A stretch of 64,000 nt of DNA from an uncultured bacterium (GTDB lineage: Bacteria > Bacillota > Clostridia > Lachnospirales > Lachnospiraceae): assembly GCA_905215155.1 (NCBI GenBank), contig CAJMPJ010000007.1, forward strand, positions 1-64,000, in the 5' to 3' direction. How positions within the stretch are numbered: the stretch's first letter is position 1; each line of letters begins with the position of its first letter. Shown one piece after another: positions 42,501 to 50,464 of the stretch. Under the pieces are notes generated by a model. That model was not told the origin of the DNA, made no database searches, and was given only the letters and a program-made list of their open reading frames with translations. Made by a program: the position numbers and the translations under genes.

Positions 42501-43115
42501 AAACTGGGGAATGTCAATGTCAATGCCATTGAAGACTATAAGGAAGTTTCTGAACGCTATGAATTTATGAAGACCCAGCACGATGACCTGGTAACTGCAG
42601 AAGAAACTTTGTTAAAAATCATAGAGGAACTGGATACCGGAATGCGAAAGCAGTTTGAAGAAAAATTCCGGGAAATCCGGGCAGAATTTGATAAGGTATT
42701 CAAGGAACTGTTCGGAGGCGGAAGAGGGGCTTTGGAGTTGGTGGAGGATGAGGATATACTGGAGGCAGGAATCCAGATCATTTCCCAGCCGCCGGGAAAA
42801 AAACTTCAGAATATGATGCAGCTTTCCGGTGGTGAAAAGGCACTGACTGCCATTGCGCTGTTGTTTGCCATACAAAATTTAAAGCCATCACCATTCTGTC
42901 TTCTGGATGAGATCGAGGCGGCACTTGACGATTCCAACGTAGACCGCTTTGCAAAATATCTGCATAAGCTGACAAAGAATACGCAGTTCATTGTAATCAC
43001 ACACAGACGTGGTACTATGGTATCTGCGGACCGCCTGTATGGGATCACCATGCAGGAAAAAGGCGTTTCAACGCTTGTATCTGTAAACCTGATTGAAGAA
43101 GATTTAGATCGTTAA
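39555..43115 (+). CDS. smc: chromosome segregation ATPase SMC
   Basis: A 1186-aa SMC protein, the arm of condensin. Walker A GPNGSGKS is at residues 31-38. Long coiled coils flank a hinge (about residues 500-680, with GGSIQNIVTDSDQTAKQLI and GGSMTGGAF). The C-terminal half holds the signature LSGGEKALTAIALLFAI and Walker B PFCLLDEIEAALDDSN. It overlaps rnc and is followed 11 nt later by ftsY. ScpA and ScpB are not in this window. Confidence 0.97.
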   Translation: MYLKSIEVQGFKSFANKIVFDFHNGITGIVGPNGSGKSNVADAVRWVLGEQKVKQLRSSSMQDVIFSGTEQRKPQGFAYVAITLDNSDQHLAIDYDQVTVSRRVYRSGESEYMINGSACRLKDIYELFYDTGIGKEGYSIIGQGQIDKILSGKPEERRELFDEAAGIVKFKRRKAIAQKKLEDEKQNLVRVNDILSELEKQVGPLARQSETAKEYLRLKEELKQYDVNQFLMETEGLRLQIRENQDKENIVAKDLEDARQTSEGIREEYDALDTYLSKLDEIITALRNEKNVSNMETGKLEGRINVLKEQINTERMNAEHIAGRVKSIHSEIELKQAQKVSYEEARAEIASQVTSAMERQKKAEEILSTEDEKIRLIEQQIEERKGRIIDLLNEKASFTAKQQRYEAMLEQVHVRRSEVCQKLLKFKSDESEQDEQIIQLQKEAAEIEEEIAKREEAQAFCENRTEELEDQVKRLHKNLTNRQQDYHTSNTKLESLKNIAERYDGYGGSIRKVMEVRDRVHGIHGVVADLIAVPKKYEIAIETALGGSIQNIVTDSDQTAKQLIEYLKKNRFGRATFLPLTSIGNRNPFHQEKALKEPGVLGLANSLVEAEKQYEGLMNYLLGRVVVVDTIDHAIALAKKFQYSLRIVTLEGELLSAGGSMTGGAFKNTSNLLGRKREIEELEELCNKALTDVERLEKELVMNEGLLSESREELEKIRAEKQHLYLRQNTVKINLRRMEDKKTEIRESYGDLERENIQLEAQIREITNSQQDLLNAVNSLEKQNLDTGGDLESLNSELEKARADREQFFKNLSAIQMEASGLKQKDDFEQENLRRIKEEILRLEDELSGLSDGSDGSLHMIEEKQKEIEEIKEQIEKEKAHAEELEQLIQEKASKKEAKTREQKELFQKREELTGRISLLDKELFRLQSQKEKLNERLEAHVNYMWNEYELTFSTAEALRNDEWTSLPDIKRMIASIKEEIRKLGNVNVNAIEDYKEVSERYEFMKTQHDDLVTAEETLLKIIEELDTGMRKQFEEKFREIRAEFDKVFKELFGGGRGALELVEDEDILEAGIQIISQPPGKKLQNMMQLSGGEKALTAIALLFAIQNLKPSPFCLLDEIEAALDDSNVDRFAKYLHKLTKNTQFIVITHRRGTMVSADRLYGITMQEKGVSTLVSVNLIEEDLDR

Positions 43116-43126
43116 GGAGACCGAAT

Positions 43127-44068
43127 ATGGGTGAGAAAAAGGGATTTTTTGGGAAGCTGGTAGCTGGACTGCAAAAGACAAGGGACAATATTATTGCCGG
43201 CGTAGATTCCATTTTCAGCGGCTTCTCAGCAATTGATCAAGAGTTTTATGAAGAAATTGAAGAAACTCTAATTATGGGGGATCTGGGAATCCAGACCACC
43301 ATGTCCATTGTAGAGGATTTAAGGAAAAAGGTAAAAGAAAAGGGCATTAAAGATCCTGCGGAATGTAAGCAGCTTCTCATGGACAGTATTATGGAACAGA
43401 TGGATCTTGGGGAAAATGCCTACGAATTTGAAAACCGCAAGTCTGTCCTGCTTGTAATCGGTGTAAACGGCGTTGGTAAAACAACCTCTGTCGGAAAGCT
43501 GGCCGGGCAGATGAAGGATGACGGGAAAAAAGTGATCGTAGCGGCGGCAGATACCTTCCGGGCGGCAGCCATTGAACAGCTGTCGGAATGGGCCAGAAGA
43601 GCCGGTGTGGATATCATTGCCCAGCAGGAAGGCTCTGATCCGGCGGCGGTGGTTTACGATGCAGTAGCGGCTGCTAAGTCAAGACATGCCGATATACTGA
43701 TTTGTGATACGGCAGGACGGCTCCATAACAAAAAGAATCTGATGGAAGAGCTTAAAAAGATCAACCGGATTATTGACAAGGAATATCCCGATGCATACCG
43801 TGAGACTCTGGTCGTATTAGACGGAACCACCGGACAGAACGCACTTGTACAGGCTAAACAGTTTATGGAAGTTGCGGATATTACCGGTATCATATTAACG
43901 AAGCTGGACGGTACGGCAAAAGGTGGAATTGCGGTTGCCATCCAGTCAGAGCTTTCAATTCCGGTAAAATATATTGGAGTTGGGGAGAAAATTGATGACT
44001 TACAGAAATTCAATGCAAATGAATTTGTAAATGCATTGTTCCACGTAGAGGAGAAAGTAGAGGCGTAA
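43127..44068 (+). CDS. ftsY: signal recognition particle receptor FtsY
   Basis: GTPase that docks SRP-ribosome complexes at the membrane. It has 313 aa with the N domain (about 1-95) and G domain: G1 [16 protein letters not shown]3 [13 protein letters not shown] and G4 [10 protein letters not shown]. It lacks the long acidic A domain of E. coli FtsY, as is normal in Firmicutes. Confidence 0.96.
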   Translation: MGEKKGFFGKLVAGLQKTRDNIIAGVDSIFSGFSAIDQEFYEEIEETLIMGDLGIQTTMSIVEDLRKKVKEKGIKDPAECKQLLMDSIMEQMDLGENAYEFENRKSVLLVIGVNGVGKTTSVGKLAGQMKDDGKKVIVAAADTFRAAAIEQLSEWARRAGVDIIAQQEGSDPAAVVYDAVAAAKSRHADILICDTAGRLHNKKNLMEELKKINRIIDKEYPDAYRETLVVLDGTTGQNALVQAKQFMEVADITGIILTKLDGTAKGGIAVAIQSELSIPVKYIGVGEKIDDLQKFNANEFVNALFHVEEKVEA

Positions 44069-44071
44069 AAC

Positions 44072-45301
44072 ATGTTGACATTGGAAAAGTTTGAAGAAGC
44101 ATCAGAAGTCGTAAGTAAAGTCACCCTGGAAACAAAGCTTGTATACAGCGAATATTTCTCAGCCCAGACTGGAAATAAAGTGTATTTTAAGCCGGAAAAC
44201 ATGCAGTATACCGGTGCTTATAAAGTAAGAGGCGCTTATTATAAGATCAGCACTCTTTCAGAAGAGGAAAAGTCCAAGGGACTGATTACCGCTTCTGCCG
44301 GTAATCACGCCCAGGGAGTTGCTTATGCAGCCAAGCTTGCCGGAATACCTGCCACGATTGTCATGCCTACTACAACCCCTCTTATGAAGGTAAACCGAAC
44401 CAAGGGATATGGGGCGGAAGTTATTCTGGAGGGAGATGTCTTTGATGAGGCCTGCAATTATGCCTATAAGCTGGCCGATGAGCGCGGCCTGACATTTGTC
44501 CATCCGTTTAATGATCTCGATGTAGCTGCCGGACAGGGAAGCATAGCCATGGAAATCATCAAGGAACTTCCTACCGTGGATTACATTTTGGTACCCATCG
44601 GAGGAGGCGGTCTCTGTACAGGAGTCTCCACCCTCGCCAAGATGTTGAATCCCAAGATCAAAGTGATTGGTGTGGAACCGGCCGGTGCAAACTGTATGCA
44701 GGAATCCCTTCGCCAGGGAAAGGTAGTTTCTCTTCCAAGTGTCAATACCATTGCAGATGGTACCGCGGTAAAATGTCCGGGAGATAAGCTTTTCTCTTAT
44801 ATTCAGGAAAATGTGGATGAGATCATCTCCATTGAAGACTCCGAGCTGATCGTATCCTTCCTTGATATGGTAGAAAATCATAAAATGATCGTGGAAAACT
44901 CGGGACTTTTAACGGTTGCAGCATTAAAACACATGAATGTGGATAACAAGAAGATTGTCTCGATCTTGAGCGGGGGCAATATGGATGTGATCACCATGGC
45001 CTCCATTGTCCAGTTGGGTCTGATGCAGAGAGACCGTATCTTTACCGTCTCCATCCTTTTGCCGGACAAGCCAGGAGAACTTGCAAAAGTTTCCTCCCTT
45101 CTTGCCAAAGAGCAGGGAAATGTAATCCGGCTGGAGCATAACCAGTTTATCAGCATCAACCGAAATTCCGCTGTGGAGCTGCGCATCACCTTAGAGGCAT
45201 TTGGAACGGAACATAAAAACTCCATCATGGCAGCACTGACAGCCCAGGGCTATCGTCCGAAACTGGTCAAGTCTAAGGGAACTTATAGCGATGGATGTTA
45301 A
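44072..45301 (+). CDS. ilvA: threonine ammonia-lyase with ACT domain
   Basis: PLP enzyme turning threonine into 2-oxobutyrate and ammonia. It has 409 aa. The PLP lysine is Lys51 in GAYKVRGAYY, SAGNHAQGVAYA binds phosphate or substrate, and GGGGLCTGVST is the tetraglycine loop. A C-terminal ACT domain (from about 330, ILLPDKPGELAKVSSLLA) suggests feedback control. The length resembles the single-ACT class also called TdcB; biosynthetic versus catabolic use is not certain. It lies 4 nt after ftsY and seems attached to that operon. Confidence 0.92.
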   Translation: MLTLEKFEEASEVVSKVTLETKLVYSEYFSAQTGNKVYFKPENMQYTGAYKVRGAYYKISTLSEEEKSKGLITASAGNHAQGVAYAAKLAGIPATIVMPTTTPLMKVNRTKGYGAEVILEGDVFDEACNYAYKLADERGLTFVHPFNDLDVAAGQGSIAMEIIKELPTVDYILVPIGGGGLCTGVSTLAKMLNPKIKVIGVEPAGANCMQESLRQGKVVSLPSVNTIADGTAVKCPGDKLFSYIQENVDEIISIEDSELIVSFLDMVENHKMIVENSGLLTVAALKHMNVDNKKIVSILSGGNMDVITMASIVQLGLMQRDRIFTVSILLPDKPGELAKVSSLLAKEQGNVIRLEHNQFISINRNSAVELRITLEAFGTEHKNSIMAALTAQGYRPKLVKSKGTYSDGC

Positions 45302-45336
45302 ACGTTTGATATAGAACTTATTAGCAATACAATTGT

Positions 45337-45377
45337 AAAAGGGATAAATGCTCTGTCTCAGGCGTTTATCCCTTTTT
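45337..45377. terminator. bidirectional terminator between ilvA and the agr-like regulator
   Basis: AAAAGGGATAAATGC pairs with GCGTTTATCCCTTTTT with one mismatch around a 10-nt loop. T run on the plus side and a shorter one (TTTT) on the minus side. Confidence 0.85.
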
Positions 45378-45381
45378 CTGT

Positions 45382-46122
45382 TTAAATCTGCTTCAGCGCT
45401 CTTTGCACTTTCCCCATCATCCGTATGGAAACAGAATAAGTTTCTTTGTTATCCATGGTCAAAAGCGCTTCATCCCTGGAATACTTTAATACATGCTTTA
45501 AATTTACAATCGAGGAACGGCTGCACTGACAAAATGTAGAATTTAATGTTGCCTTGAACTCTTTCAATGAACCTGCCATCTGACGGGTGCCGTTTTTTGT
45601 GTGAATGATTATTTTGTGATAATCTTCACTTGTCGTAATTGCAATAATGTCATCCTGGTCAAGGACCAGATTGGCCTTGTCGATTTTGACAGATAGCAGG
45701 CGTTTGGAGGAATCAAGCTGTGCCCGGTAGTTGTTCTCAGCGTTCTTGATGCAGGCACATATCTGTTCCGGCAGAGTTTTGACGTTGTCTTTTATAATAA
45801 AATCCATGGCCTCCACTTTGTAACGGAAAGTGAGAACTGCCATTTCGCTGTGGGTCGTGATAAAAACGATATATCCCCGGGGATCGTATTTCCGTATTTC
45901 CTGAGCCAGTTCAATTCCGTTTTTCTCAGCCTGCAAGTCGATATCTAAAAAATACAGTCCGGTAATCTCGGACTTCTTTCTCATGGCAAGCAATTCTTCC
46001 GGTTTAGAGACGGTACAATAAAGCTGCGATTCGGTAGAGTTCATCAATAAGTACTTTTCTATAACCGTTTTCCAACGTGTTAATTGTCTGTTGTCATCCT
46101 CGCATAAGTAAATGTGAATCAT
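45382..46122 (-). CDS. LytTR-family response regulator (AgrA-like)
   Basis: A 246-aa response regulator. The receiver domain has acidic CEDD (residues 7-10) and the phospho-acceptor Asp60 in LYFLDIDL. The LytTR DNA-binding domain covers about residues 140-246 (KIIIHTKNGTRQMAGSLKEF, then FCQCSRSSIVNLKHV). It lies 10 nt after the kinase gene, and both are divergent from agrB-agrD. It probably activates the agrB side through the repeats at 47533-47562. Confidence 0.9.
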   Translation of the reverse strand: MIHIYLCEDDNRQLTRWKTVIEKYLLMNSTESQLYCTVSKPEELLAMRKKSEITGLYFLDIDLQAEKNGIELAQEIRKYDPRGYIVFITTHSEMAVLTFRYKVEAMDFIIKDNVKTLPEQICACIKNAENNYRAQLDSSKRLLSVKIDKANLVLDQDDIIAITTSEDYHKIIIHTKNGTRQMAGSLKEFKATLNSTFCQCSRSSIVNLKHVLKYSRDEALLTMDNKETYSVSIRMMGKVQRALKQI

Positions 46123-46132
46123 GGTATGCTCC

Positions 46133-47446
46133 TCAAGAACCAGGTTTCATCAGGATCAGTTCCTGTGTAAAATATGGCTCTTCATATGTAGTATTCCAAA
46201 TGGCATTGTCGTAATTTTTTAAGATCATTTCTACGTTATATAAACCGACTCCCCGGTTTTCCCCTTTTGAGGAGACTCCATGGCTCCGAAGCTCGGAGAT
46301 GGCATGATCCGGCGGGAGCGCGGTGTTCCGTATAATTACAAAAAGCCGGTCATCTTTATAAAACATGCAGAAAATCAGTTCTTTTTCTTTGGTTTCCGCT
46401 GCAGCCTCCACCGCATTGTCAAAAAAGATACCGATGATCCGTGACAGCTCCAGGATGTCCATATGGAACGTGTCAATAGGTTCTGTTAATTCGATTTCCG
46501 CTTTGATACCAATTTCCATAGAATAAATAAATTTAGAAGAGAGAAGGCTTTTTAAAGCCGTGTTCTTTATATTGGACAGTGCCCCAAGCTTGGTATCCGA
46601 TTCTGAAAACGCATGACTGATCGGAAGAACCTGGCTGCCGTAATACTCCATCAGACCGGCCATATCATTTTCTTCCATATATCCTGACATGGTACTTAAA
46701 ATATTCATATAATCATGTTTGAATTTACGCATGGTCCCATAAGAAGTTTCCAGGCGTTCCGTGTAAAGCTGAAGGTTTTCAAACTGCGCCATACGGTGCT
46801 TATGGGTTTGTTCTCTGATGGTAGCCTTATAAATTGAATACATAAGAAATACCGTGATTGCAAACAGCAAAAGAAATATAATTCCGTTGAGTGCAATCAC
46901 ACCATAGCTGTATCCCAAGTATTCCCCATAAGAAAAATTGAAGATAAAAAAGAACACCAAAACAAACAGGTCAATAAAAATAGCCTTCAACAGGTGCTGA
47001 TTGGTTAAATATTTGGAAATATCCAGTTTTTTATGAATATACCACCCAATGATTTTTGTAGAGATACCGCAATAAAAGCTGTAGATCGAGGAAAACAGGA
47101 TACTAAGCACATTATGGGTCAATAAGGCCTGCATGTCCATGTTGAGCATCATACCGGCAATCCACATAAAAAGGTAGTTAAAAGAAACGGTATAAAGGTA
47201 ACCAAATAAATAGCAGGACATATTTAAAAGAGGATCCTTTGCAAACAGAAAATTCAAAAACAGCAATCCTATGAATGTAATATAGGTGCTGGCCTGTCCG
47301 TAAATTCTGTTAAACAAAAACAGACTTCCAAATGCATATAGGAAAAGGATGAGTTTCCGGAGCTTTGTAAGTTGAACGGGAAGCAGATTGACACAAGAAA
47401 AATAAGTACAGATTCCTCCGGTCAATGTATAAATAAAATAAGTCAT
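46133..47446 (-). CDS. AgrC-like sensor histidine kinase
   Basis: A 437-aa membrane kinase of the peptide-sensing class. Six or seven helices occupy residues 1-205, followed by a coiled linker. The phospho-accepting His244 is in RKFKHDYMNIL, nearly the AgrC motif. The GHKL ATPase has N box FFDNAVEAA and G box GENRGVGLYNV. GAGGTG precedes the start. The probable ligand is the product of the AgrD-like gene at 48191. Confidence 0.9.
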   Translation of the reverse strand: MTYFIYTLTGGICTYFSCVNLLPVQLTKLRKLILFLYAFGSLFLFNRIYGQASTYITFIGLLFLNFLFAKDPLLNMSCYLFGYLYTVSFNYLFMWIAGMMLNMDMQALLTHNVLSILFSSIYSFYCGISTKIIGWYIHKKLDISKYLTNQHLLKAIFIDLFVLVFFFIFNFSYGEYLGYSYGVIALNGIIFLLLFAITVFLMYSIYKATIREQTHKHRMAQFENLQLYTERLETSYGTMRKFKHDYMNILSTMSGYMEENDMAGLMEYYGSQVLPISHAFSESDTKLGALSNIKNTALKSLLSSKFIYSMEIGIKAEIELTEPIDTFHMDILELSRIIGIFFDNAVEAAAETKEKELIFCMFYKDDRLFVIIRNTALPPDHAISELRSHGVSSKGENRGVGLYNVEMILKNYDNAIWNTTYEEPYFTQELILMKPGS

Positions 47447-47532
47447 GATATATCACCTCATTAGTAAGTAAATATATTTTACCTTGTTGATAAAGGAAAG
47501 TAAAGGAAATTGTTTGTATAGATTACACATCT

Positions 47533-47562
47533 AACGTTTAAGAAGAAAAATTCAACGAAAAT
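47533..47562 (+). promoter_or_regulatory. candidate LytTR binding repeats
   Basis: AACGTTTAA (47533-47541) and AACGAAAAT (47554-47562) start exactly 21 nt apart, as in tandem LytTR operators. The first fits the AgrA-type consensus at eight of nine positions, the second at about seven. They lie 32 nt before a TAATAT box (47594-47599) that lacks a good -35, as expected for an activated promoter. Confidence 0.5.
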
Positions 47563-47622
47563 TGCAAAAACATTCATTTGATTGAAGATATGGTAATATA
47601 GGTGCAAATGGTGGTGATACTT

Positions 47623-48174
47623 ATGGATATTTCCAGAATTGCTGTCAGATTTTGCAATTGGATGAATAAAATCAATCCAAAAAGCCAAGACGAAAACAAA
47701 GTGATTCAATATGGAATGGAATTGTTGCTTGATAATAGCATTAAGCTTGCAATAATTCTGATAATCGGTCTTTTTATTGGAAAAGGGTTTGAAACGTTTA
47801 TAATCTTATTATCCTTTTGCGGTTTTCGGCTTCAGGCCGGAGGGATTCATGCGAAAACGGGAATGGGCTGTGGATTCAGCATGCTGCTTTTATGGGCAGT
47901 GTCACTTTTGGGTGATATTTTTATTCACATGCATATTTCAGTGTTGCCGTTAATCTTTGCAGTATCAATCGTAGTCGTCTGGCTCTGTGCTCCCCGCACT
48001 ATAAATATAGAATATTTCAGTCCAAAGGATATATTAAATAAGAAGATTGCATCTTCTGTTGTATTATCCATTTTGATGGCGGCTGCTTCCATATTCCCAT
48101 CATTAAGAGAACTGATTATGATTCCAGTTATTTTGGAAGTAATGACATTGCTTCCCCAAAATAAAAATAATTAA
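47623..48174 (+). CDS. AgrB-like accessory gene regulator protease
   Basis: A membrane cysteine protease that cuts and cyclises AgrD-type peptides. It has 183 aa with four to six helices. The catalytic pair is His76 and Cys83 in QAGGIHAKTGMGCGFSM, nearly the same positions and spacing as in Staphylococcus AgrB. A frame open from the GTG at 47602 would add seven residues, but GGTGGTG lies about 6 nt before the ATG at 47623. The AgrD-like gene follows 16 nt later. Confidence 0.9.
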   Translation: MDISRIAVRFCNWMNKINPKSQDENKVIQYGMELLLDNSIKLAIILIIGLFIGKGFETFIILLSFCGFRLQAGGIHAKTGMGCGFSMLLLWAVSLLGDIFIHMHISVLPLIFAVSIVVVWLCAPRTINIEYFSPKDILNKKIASSVVLSILMAAASIFPSLRELIMIPVILEVMTLLPQNKNN

Positions 48175-48190
48175 AAGGAGAGAACAAGGG

Positions 48191-48328
48191 ATGAAGAAAA
48201 CATTTATTGAAAAAGTACAAAAGACATTAGTAAAAATTTCCTTGAATTCCGTAGGAAGAAGTATTCCTGCTGGAATTTATGAAAGAAAAATCCCGGAGGA
48301 AGTTTTAAAAGCGAACAATGCAAAATAA
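48191..48328 (+). CDS. AgrD-like cyclic peptide precursor without cysteine
   Basis: A 45-aa peptide with the three-part AgrD layout: an amphipathic N-terminal helix (MKKTFIEKVQKTLVKISLNS), a short core (VGRSIPAGIY, residues 21-30) and an acidic tail with the typical PEE motif (ERKIPEEVLK, residues 31-40). AgrB would cut after about Tyr30. There is no cysteine anywhere, so a thiolactone is impossible; Ser24 is a fitting donor for a lactone ring of seven residues. AAAGGAG precedes the start. The assignment rests on layout and position. Confidence 0.75.
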   Translation: MKKTFIEKVQKTLVKISLNSVGRSIPAGIYERKIPEEVLKANNAK

Positions 48329-48480
48329 TCGTAGACCTATTACTTATGAAAGACAGTTAAAGAAATCTTTAACAAACAAGTCCGGTATGAGTTTGAAAAT
48401 GATCAAAAGTCATTTGAATTGAAAAAGCGCAATGATATCAGATTCGTTTACATACTGATCCTGATATGAAAATTGATTTA
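48329..48480 (+). other. spacer after agrD with a start-less open frame
   Basis: One frame stays open for about 40 codons and ends near 48471, containing VRYEFENDQKSFELKKRNDI, but it has no ATG and no ribosome site. It may be the remains of a decayed gene. Otherwise AT-rich with nothing recognised. Confidence 0.3.
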
Positions 48481-48565
48481 CACGGAACAACCAAGGGGGA
48501 AATTTTGATTCGTTTGGCAAATAATTTGCATCAAATCTTATCATTATTTTATGAGTTGTTCCGTG
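48481..48565 (+). ncRNA. folded inverted-repeat element, possible structured RNA
   Basis: CACGGAACAAC (48481-48491) and GTTGTTCCGTG (48555-48565) are perfect 11-base complements. Inside, TTTGAT pairs with ATCAAA, and within that GCAAAT-A-ATTTGC (48517-48529) is a perfect hairpin. The three nested stems give an 85-nt fold between agrD and the 69-aa gene. No T run follows, so it is not a terminator; a small mobile palindrome or a regulatory RNA are options. Confidence 0.5.
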
Positions 48566-48596
48566 CAATTTCAATTAAGAACAGGAGAAAACACGA

Positions 48597-48806
48597 ATGA
48601 GAAAAAATTTATTTCAAAAGTTTATCAAATGGGAGGACAAGCTGTTTGCCGGTTCTGCGGAAAAAAGAATGTTATCTACACGCAGAAAACCAAGGATCAT
48701 TCCAGAAGAGTATTTCATTGAGGTGATAACAACCGTTCCGGAGAGGAAAGCTGTGGTCGAGTATCTCGATAATGAATCAGAGATTTCCCAGATCGGAACG
48801 ATATAA
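48597..48806 (+). CDS. hypothetical 69-aa protein of the agr-like locus
   Basis: A small basic protein with no recognised domain: MRKNLFQKFIKWEDKLF, then RRKPRIIPEEYFIEV and an acidic end. No membrane helix or signal peptide. AGGAG lies about 10 nt before the start, so it is probably translated. It is the last gene on the agrB-agrD strand before a terminator, which suggests it belongs to that transcript. Confidence 0.6.
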   Translation: MRKNLFQKFIKWEDKLFAGSAEKRMLSTRRKPRIIPEEYFIEVITTVPERKAVVEYLDNESEISQIGTI

Positions 48807-48809
48807 AGG

Positions 48810-48853
48810 CAGGTGCAGAGAGAGGATTTTATATTCTTTCCCTGCACCTGTTT
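48810..48853 (+). terminator. terminator-like hairpin after the agr-like locus
   Basis: CAGGTGCAG (48810-48818) pairs perfectly with CTGCACCTG (48842-48850), followed by only three T and a GC pair. A 23-nt loop makes it a weak terminator. Confidence 0.55.
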
Positions 48854-48889
48854 CGGTTATACAGGAAAAATTATTACTATATAAAAAGG

Positions 48890-48917
48890 GAATAATCTTT
48901 TCTCCTCCGCATATAGT
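48890..48917 (+). promoter_or_regulatory. sigma-E-like promoter of spoIVA
   Basis: GAATAAT, 13-nt spacer, CATATAGT, close to the mother-cell sigma-E consensus (ATA-rich -35, CATACAAT-like -10). The identical -10 octamer occurs before yqfC at 56862-56869. spoIVA is a sigma-E gene in Bacillus. Confidence 0.55.
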
Positions 48918-48943
48918 GTAACAGCACAGAAGGGGGAATCTTT

Positions 48944-50419
48944 ATGGACAATTATAACGTATACAATGATATCAAAGCCCGAACCAACGGTGAAATCTAC
49001 ATCGGAGTGGTGGGACCGGTAAGGACTGGTAAATCAACCTTCATTAAACGTTTCATGGAATTAATGGTTTTACCGGGAATGGAAGATGAACACCAGAAAA
49101 CTCAGACAAGGGACGAACTGCCCCAAAGTGCGGCAGGCAAAACCATTATGACCACAGAGCCCAAATTTATCCCCAAGGAAGCAGCGACCATTCGCCTGGG
49201 AGATGAAATTGAAGCAAAGGTCCGTTTGATTGACTGCGTAGGCTTTATGGTAGACGGAGCCGCCGGTCATATTGAAAATGACGAAGAACGTCTTGTAAAA
49301 ACTCCCTGGTTTGATTATGAGATCCCATTTACCAAAGCAGCAGAAATAGGAACCAGAAAAGTTATCAATGACCATTCTACCATTGGGGTCGTCATTACTA
49401 CAGATGGCTCCATCGGTGAACTGAAACGTGCCAACTACATAGCAGCAGAGGAACGCACCGTCCAGGAGTTAAAAAATCTTGGGAAACCGTTTATCATTCT
49501 TCTTAATTCTGCAAAACCATTTTCTGATGAAACTTCGGCACTCTCAACGGAAATGAACCAGAAATACGGTGTAACGGTTCTTCCGATTAACTGTGAGCAA
49601 TTAAAGAAAGAGGATGTCAATAACATTATGGAACGGGTCTTGAAAGAATTTCCTGTGACAGAAATGGATTTCTTCATTCCGAAATGGCTTGAAATTCTTC
49701 CTCCCACTCACTGGCTGAAGGCCCAGGTGATTGATGCCGCAAAGAATATGGTGAAGAAAGTGACCCATATGAAGGATGTTGCTTCTGATCTATACGACGG
49801 AGCCGTTGAAAGCATTCGTTCCATCAAAGTCCAGAATATGAATATGGCAGACGGCAGTGTGGCAGTAGGAATGGATGTGGATGACAGTTATTATTATCAG
49901 ATTTTAAGCGATTATGTTGGTCTTCCCATTGAGGGCGAATACCAGCTCATGCAGACATTGAGTGAACTTGCCAAGATGAAAGCGGAGTATGAAAAGGTGA
50001 ATCAGGCCATGAGCCAGGTACGATTAAAGGGGTATGGTGTTGTGACACCGGAACGGTCTGAGATCATGTTAGACGAACCGGAAGTTATTAAGCATGGAAA
50101 CAAATACGGTGTAAAAATGCGTGCGGAAGCACCTTCGATCAATTTAATCAAGGCTCATATCCAGACAGAAATCGCTCCGATCGTAGGAAGTGAACAGCAG
50201 GCAGAGGATTTGATCGCTTATATTAAAGAAAATGCAAGAGACAGTGAAGAAGGCATCTGGAATACCAATATTTTCGGAAAATCCATTGAGCAGATCGTAG
50301 AAGACGGCATACAGGCCAAAGTCTCCCAGCTGACGGAAGACTGTCAGCTAAAGCTCCAGGACACCCTCCAAAAAATTATTAATGATAGTAATGGCGGTAT
50401 GATTTGCATTATTATCTAA
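48944..50419 (+). CDS. spoIVA: stage IV sporulation protein A
   Basis: ATP-hydrolysing protein that polymerises on the forespore surface as the base of the spore coat. It has 491 aa, the family length. The P-loop GPVRTGKS is at residues 24-31 in an otherwise TRAFAC-like N-terminal domain (with LIDCVGFMVDGAAGH), and the C-terminal end GGMICIII is the conserved anchor. AGGGGG precedes the start. Marks the host as an endospore former. Confidence 0.97.
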   Translation: MDNYNVYNDIKARTNGEIYIGVVGPVRTGKSTFIKRFMELMVLPGMEDEHQKTQTRDELPQSAAGKTIMTTEPKFIPKEAATIRLGDEIEAKVRLIDCVGFMVDGAAGHIENDEERLVKTPWFDYEIPFTKAAEIGTRKVINDHSTIGVVITTDGSIGELKRANYIAAEERTVQELKNLGKPFIILLNSAKPFSDETSALSTEMNQKYGVTVLPINCEQLKKEDVNNIMERVLKEFPVTEMDFFIPKWLEILPPTHWLKAQVIDAAKNMVKKVTHMKDVASDLYDGAVESIRSIKVQNMNMADGSVAVGMDVDDSYYYQILSDYVGLPIEGEYQLMQTLSELAKMKAEYEKVNQAMSQVRLKGYGVVTPERSEIMLDEPEVIKHGNKYGVKMRAEAPSINLIKAHIQTEIAPIVGSEQQAEDLIAYIKENARDSEEGIWNTNIFGKSIEQIVEDGIQAKVSQLTEDCQLKLQDTLQKIINDSNGGMICIII

Positions 50420-50464
50420 ATTAATGGTATAATATGAAAAAATAGATACAAAAGGAGGGCTCAT

